Part shown: piece by piece, positions 62,061 to 64,000 of the stretch | How the letters are laid out: every line of letters begins with the position of its first letter | Numbering within the stretch: the stretch's first letter is position 1 | Assembly (NCBI GenBank): GCA_013368445.1 | Contig: JAACJO010000014.1 | Span: forward strand, 682,001 to 746,000 | Reading direction: 5' to 3' | From: Leucocoprinus leucothites | Taxonomy: Eukaryota > Basidiomycota > Agaricomycetes > Agaricales > Agaricaceae | DNA: 64,000 nucleotides | Program-made: the position numbers and the translations under genes | The notes under the pieces: model-generated | What the model was told of the DNA's origin: nothing | The model's database searches: none | The model's input: only the letters and a program-made list of their open reading frames with translations

Positions 62061-63643
62061 ATGTCGCCTGTACCGCCATCCAAAGAAGTTCTCGTTGTGG
62101 GTTTGGGTGCAGTAGGCGCTGTATGTACGTTGTTCGTTGCATCAGGCGCACTTTGTGCCACTGCTGATATATGATGCTCGAATTCCCTCAGATGTATATT
62201 GTTTGAAAAAGAGTGGACTGGTGCGCGTCACTGTCGTGGCTCGGAGCAATTATGATGCCATCAATGGTGTGAACTCGCTCACCGACTGATTTTTCGTCAC
62301 CACTGCTGACACTCTGTGAGATTAGCTCAAGGGCTGACATTTCGCAGTGCAAGGTTTGGTGAAGTAACCGGCTGGCGGCCTGATCGTCGTGGGTCCTATC
62401 CCTTGCTGAGAGATAATAATGACTTTGATCTAATTTACTCCAAACCTTATCTCCCGAAATACAGTTTGTAGATCTGTAGCAGATGCCACGGACCAACCGT
62501 ATTCATCACCACGAAGGCAATACCGGAAGTTGTGAAGACATCAGATATTCTCAAACCACTACTGTCATCTTCATATGCTGACCTTTACCCTCAGCCCACA
62601 TATGTCATAATGCAGAATGGGCTGAATGTTGAGAAAGACTTGTATGACGCTCTTATGAGGCTTGGGAAAGGGCCTGCCAACATCATCAGCACTGCGTTAT
62701 ATATCCAATCAAACCTCGTTAGCCCAAATGTCGTGGAACACGGCAGCGTTGTGAGTTGTCTATCATCCGTTGTCGAGAGGGAGTCATGTCTGATGCCTTA
62801 TTATATAGGGTCGGACTTCAATTGGGTTGTATCGTCGCGGGGACTACACGACGATGGATTATAGTCCTCAAGAGATCGAGATACTCGAGGACCTTAGGGA
62901 TATCTTGTTAATGGGGGGCACCACCCTCACGGTTGTGCCGGAAATCCAACGAGTGAAATTCCAGAAGAACATTCTAAACGTAGCAATGTCTTCACTGCCT
63001 ACTTGAACAGGGTACGTGAATCATACAAATGATATTCGGAGTTGAACACTGATAGTGGATGTAATGCTTGCTCTATTCAGCTATTGTCCTCCAGCAATAT
63101 GGCGCCTCCCCAACAAATCCAACTGTATCATCTTACAAGCTCCTCGTTTCACCCACGACCAAGCATCTGATCCAGCAAAATATGCTACCTTCTTTGAAAG
63201 CCACCTGTGACGAACTAGTGGCACTAGGTATTCCGTACTTTGAATCTTTCAAATCCAGCCGGGACTAACAATGGATGTAAGGTCATGCCATGGGCTTTCC
63301 TGATTCACAAGAAGGTATCCTTTCATCGTACCCCAATGACCTGATGGAATTCTTACAGGGTATATATACGGATCCTTCAAGTGAACATGCACCAACCATG
63401 CTAGTAGATGTGCAGAGGGGCCTGCCGATTGAAGTGGAAGTGATATTCGGTGAGGTCGTGCGGTTGGCTCACGAATTTAATGTTCCCGTTCCCGTAAGTC
63501 CCCGACCGTTTTAAGCCGTCCTCCGACTCCTTCGTATTGAGCTCAACCTCGGGTTCCTTCAGCGAGTTGAGACCCTGTATGGTCTGTTATTAGTCGTTCA
63601 GAACCAGGTTCTGCGGAAGATTGAGGCCAGCCAGGCTTCGTGA
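61760..63643 (+). repeat. Right arm of the direct segmental duplication
   Basis: Diverged copy of 53660-55386 in the same orientation; see the reductase entries. Confidence 0.75.
62061..63643 (+). pseudogene. PanE/ApbA-type reductase, copy 2, disrupted
   Basis: Same exon order as copy 1, starting at ATG 62061 (VLVVGLGAVGAVYVYCLKKS across an intron) and ending at 63643. After the exon encoding LCRSVADATDQ a 10-nt deletion relative to copy 1, near 62500, shifts the frame. The downstream exon (SDILKPLLSSSYADLYPQPT, NGLNVEKDLYDALMRLGKG) is otherwise good. A TGA at about 63004-63006 replaces a Leu codon of copy 1, and a further small length change near 63105-63150 breaks the frame again. Three independent lesions make a pseudogene the best reading. 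Confidence 0.8.
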
Positions 63644-64000
63644 ACTTTAGGAGGCAGCTTAGATTTCATTGGTTTATTTGAAATTCTTTTAATCGGCTGC
63701 GGGTGCTCGTTAAAGGAGCCGATCAACATAGACTGCTATTTTTCGGGTGTTCTCATCGCATCAAGTGCTTCAGTCCCATTGAAACCAGCGAGATGGTAAT
63801 CCATGGGGCCAAGCGTGATTGACACTTTCGCCCGGGGTCAAGAAATAGGACTGCCAGGAGGGCGTTGTACTTGTGCTTTCATCTGCAAAAGGAAGTGTGG
63901 GGTAGCGAAGATAGCCTTGATGCATCCCATGAAACGAGAAAAGAACAAACTCGATAGTCCAAGAGCAATTATGATATGATGACTCTACAACTTCCAAGTC
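63644..64000. other. Right edge, no gene recognised
   Basis: A minus-strand frame at 63770-63997 has no motif and could continue outside the window. Confidence 0.35.

Overview
The window is nuclear DNA of a filamentous basidiomycete, most likely an Agaricomycete. Genes are dense, are read on both strands, and are broken by many 45-75 nt GT-AG introns. The gene content also fits: a CBM1 secreted protein, a SNF5 protein with a GATA-like zinc finger, RNA-silencing genes, a microsomal P450 and small secreted proteins. Species is not resolved. All eukaryotic gene models below were spliced by eye, so exon edges are approximate unless stated.

Left third (1-24 kb). A partial alternative NADH dehydrogenase is followed by a short WASP-like protein (WH1 plus GBD/CRIB, no VCA), an initiator tRNA-Met, an ArfGAP, an unassigned presumed mitochondrial protein, a KPWE-motif protein resembling PEX39, an EST1/SMG7-type protein, and a Rad5/Rad16-like SNF2 ATPase. 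Then come FAD synthase and a head-to-tail pair for GDP-L-fucose synthesis (GDP-L-fucose synthase then GDP-mannose 4,6-dehydratase). A CBM1 secreted protein closes the segment.

Middle (24-53 kb). An F-box-like protein, a RING E3 ligase sharing a short divergent promoter with a TPT-family nucleotide-sugar/phosphate transporter, biotin-protein ligase, an unassigned membrane protein, a cytochrome P450, and an acyl-protein-thioesterase-like protein whose nucleophile serine is alanine. Next are tRNA-Gly(GCC) with a tiny intron, a very small ORF, a SNF5/SFH1-type chromatin-remodelling subunit with a glutamine-rich N-terminus and a GC-rich upstream region, and a small cysteine-rich secreted protein.

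Right end (53-64 kb). This is the most interesting part. An Argonaute gene and a compact protein with two RNase III domains (one with catalytic residues, one without; no helicase or PAZ seen) lie tail to tail. They sit between two direct copies of a PanE/ApbA-type reductase gene. The left copy is intact and the right copy is a pseudogene with a 10-nt deletion, a stop codon and a further frame break. The Argonaute frame is complete through PIWI except for one in-frame TAA just after PAZ. Together this looks like a small, possibly decaying or dispensable RNA-silencing locus set in a segmental duplication.
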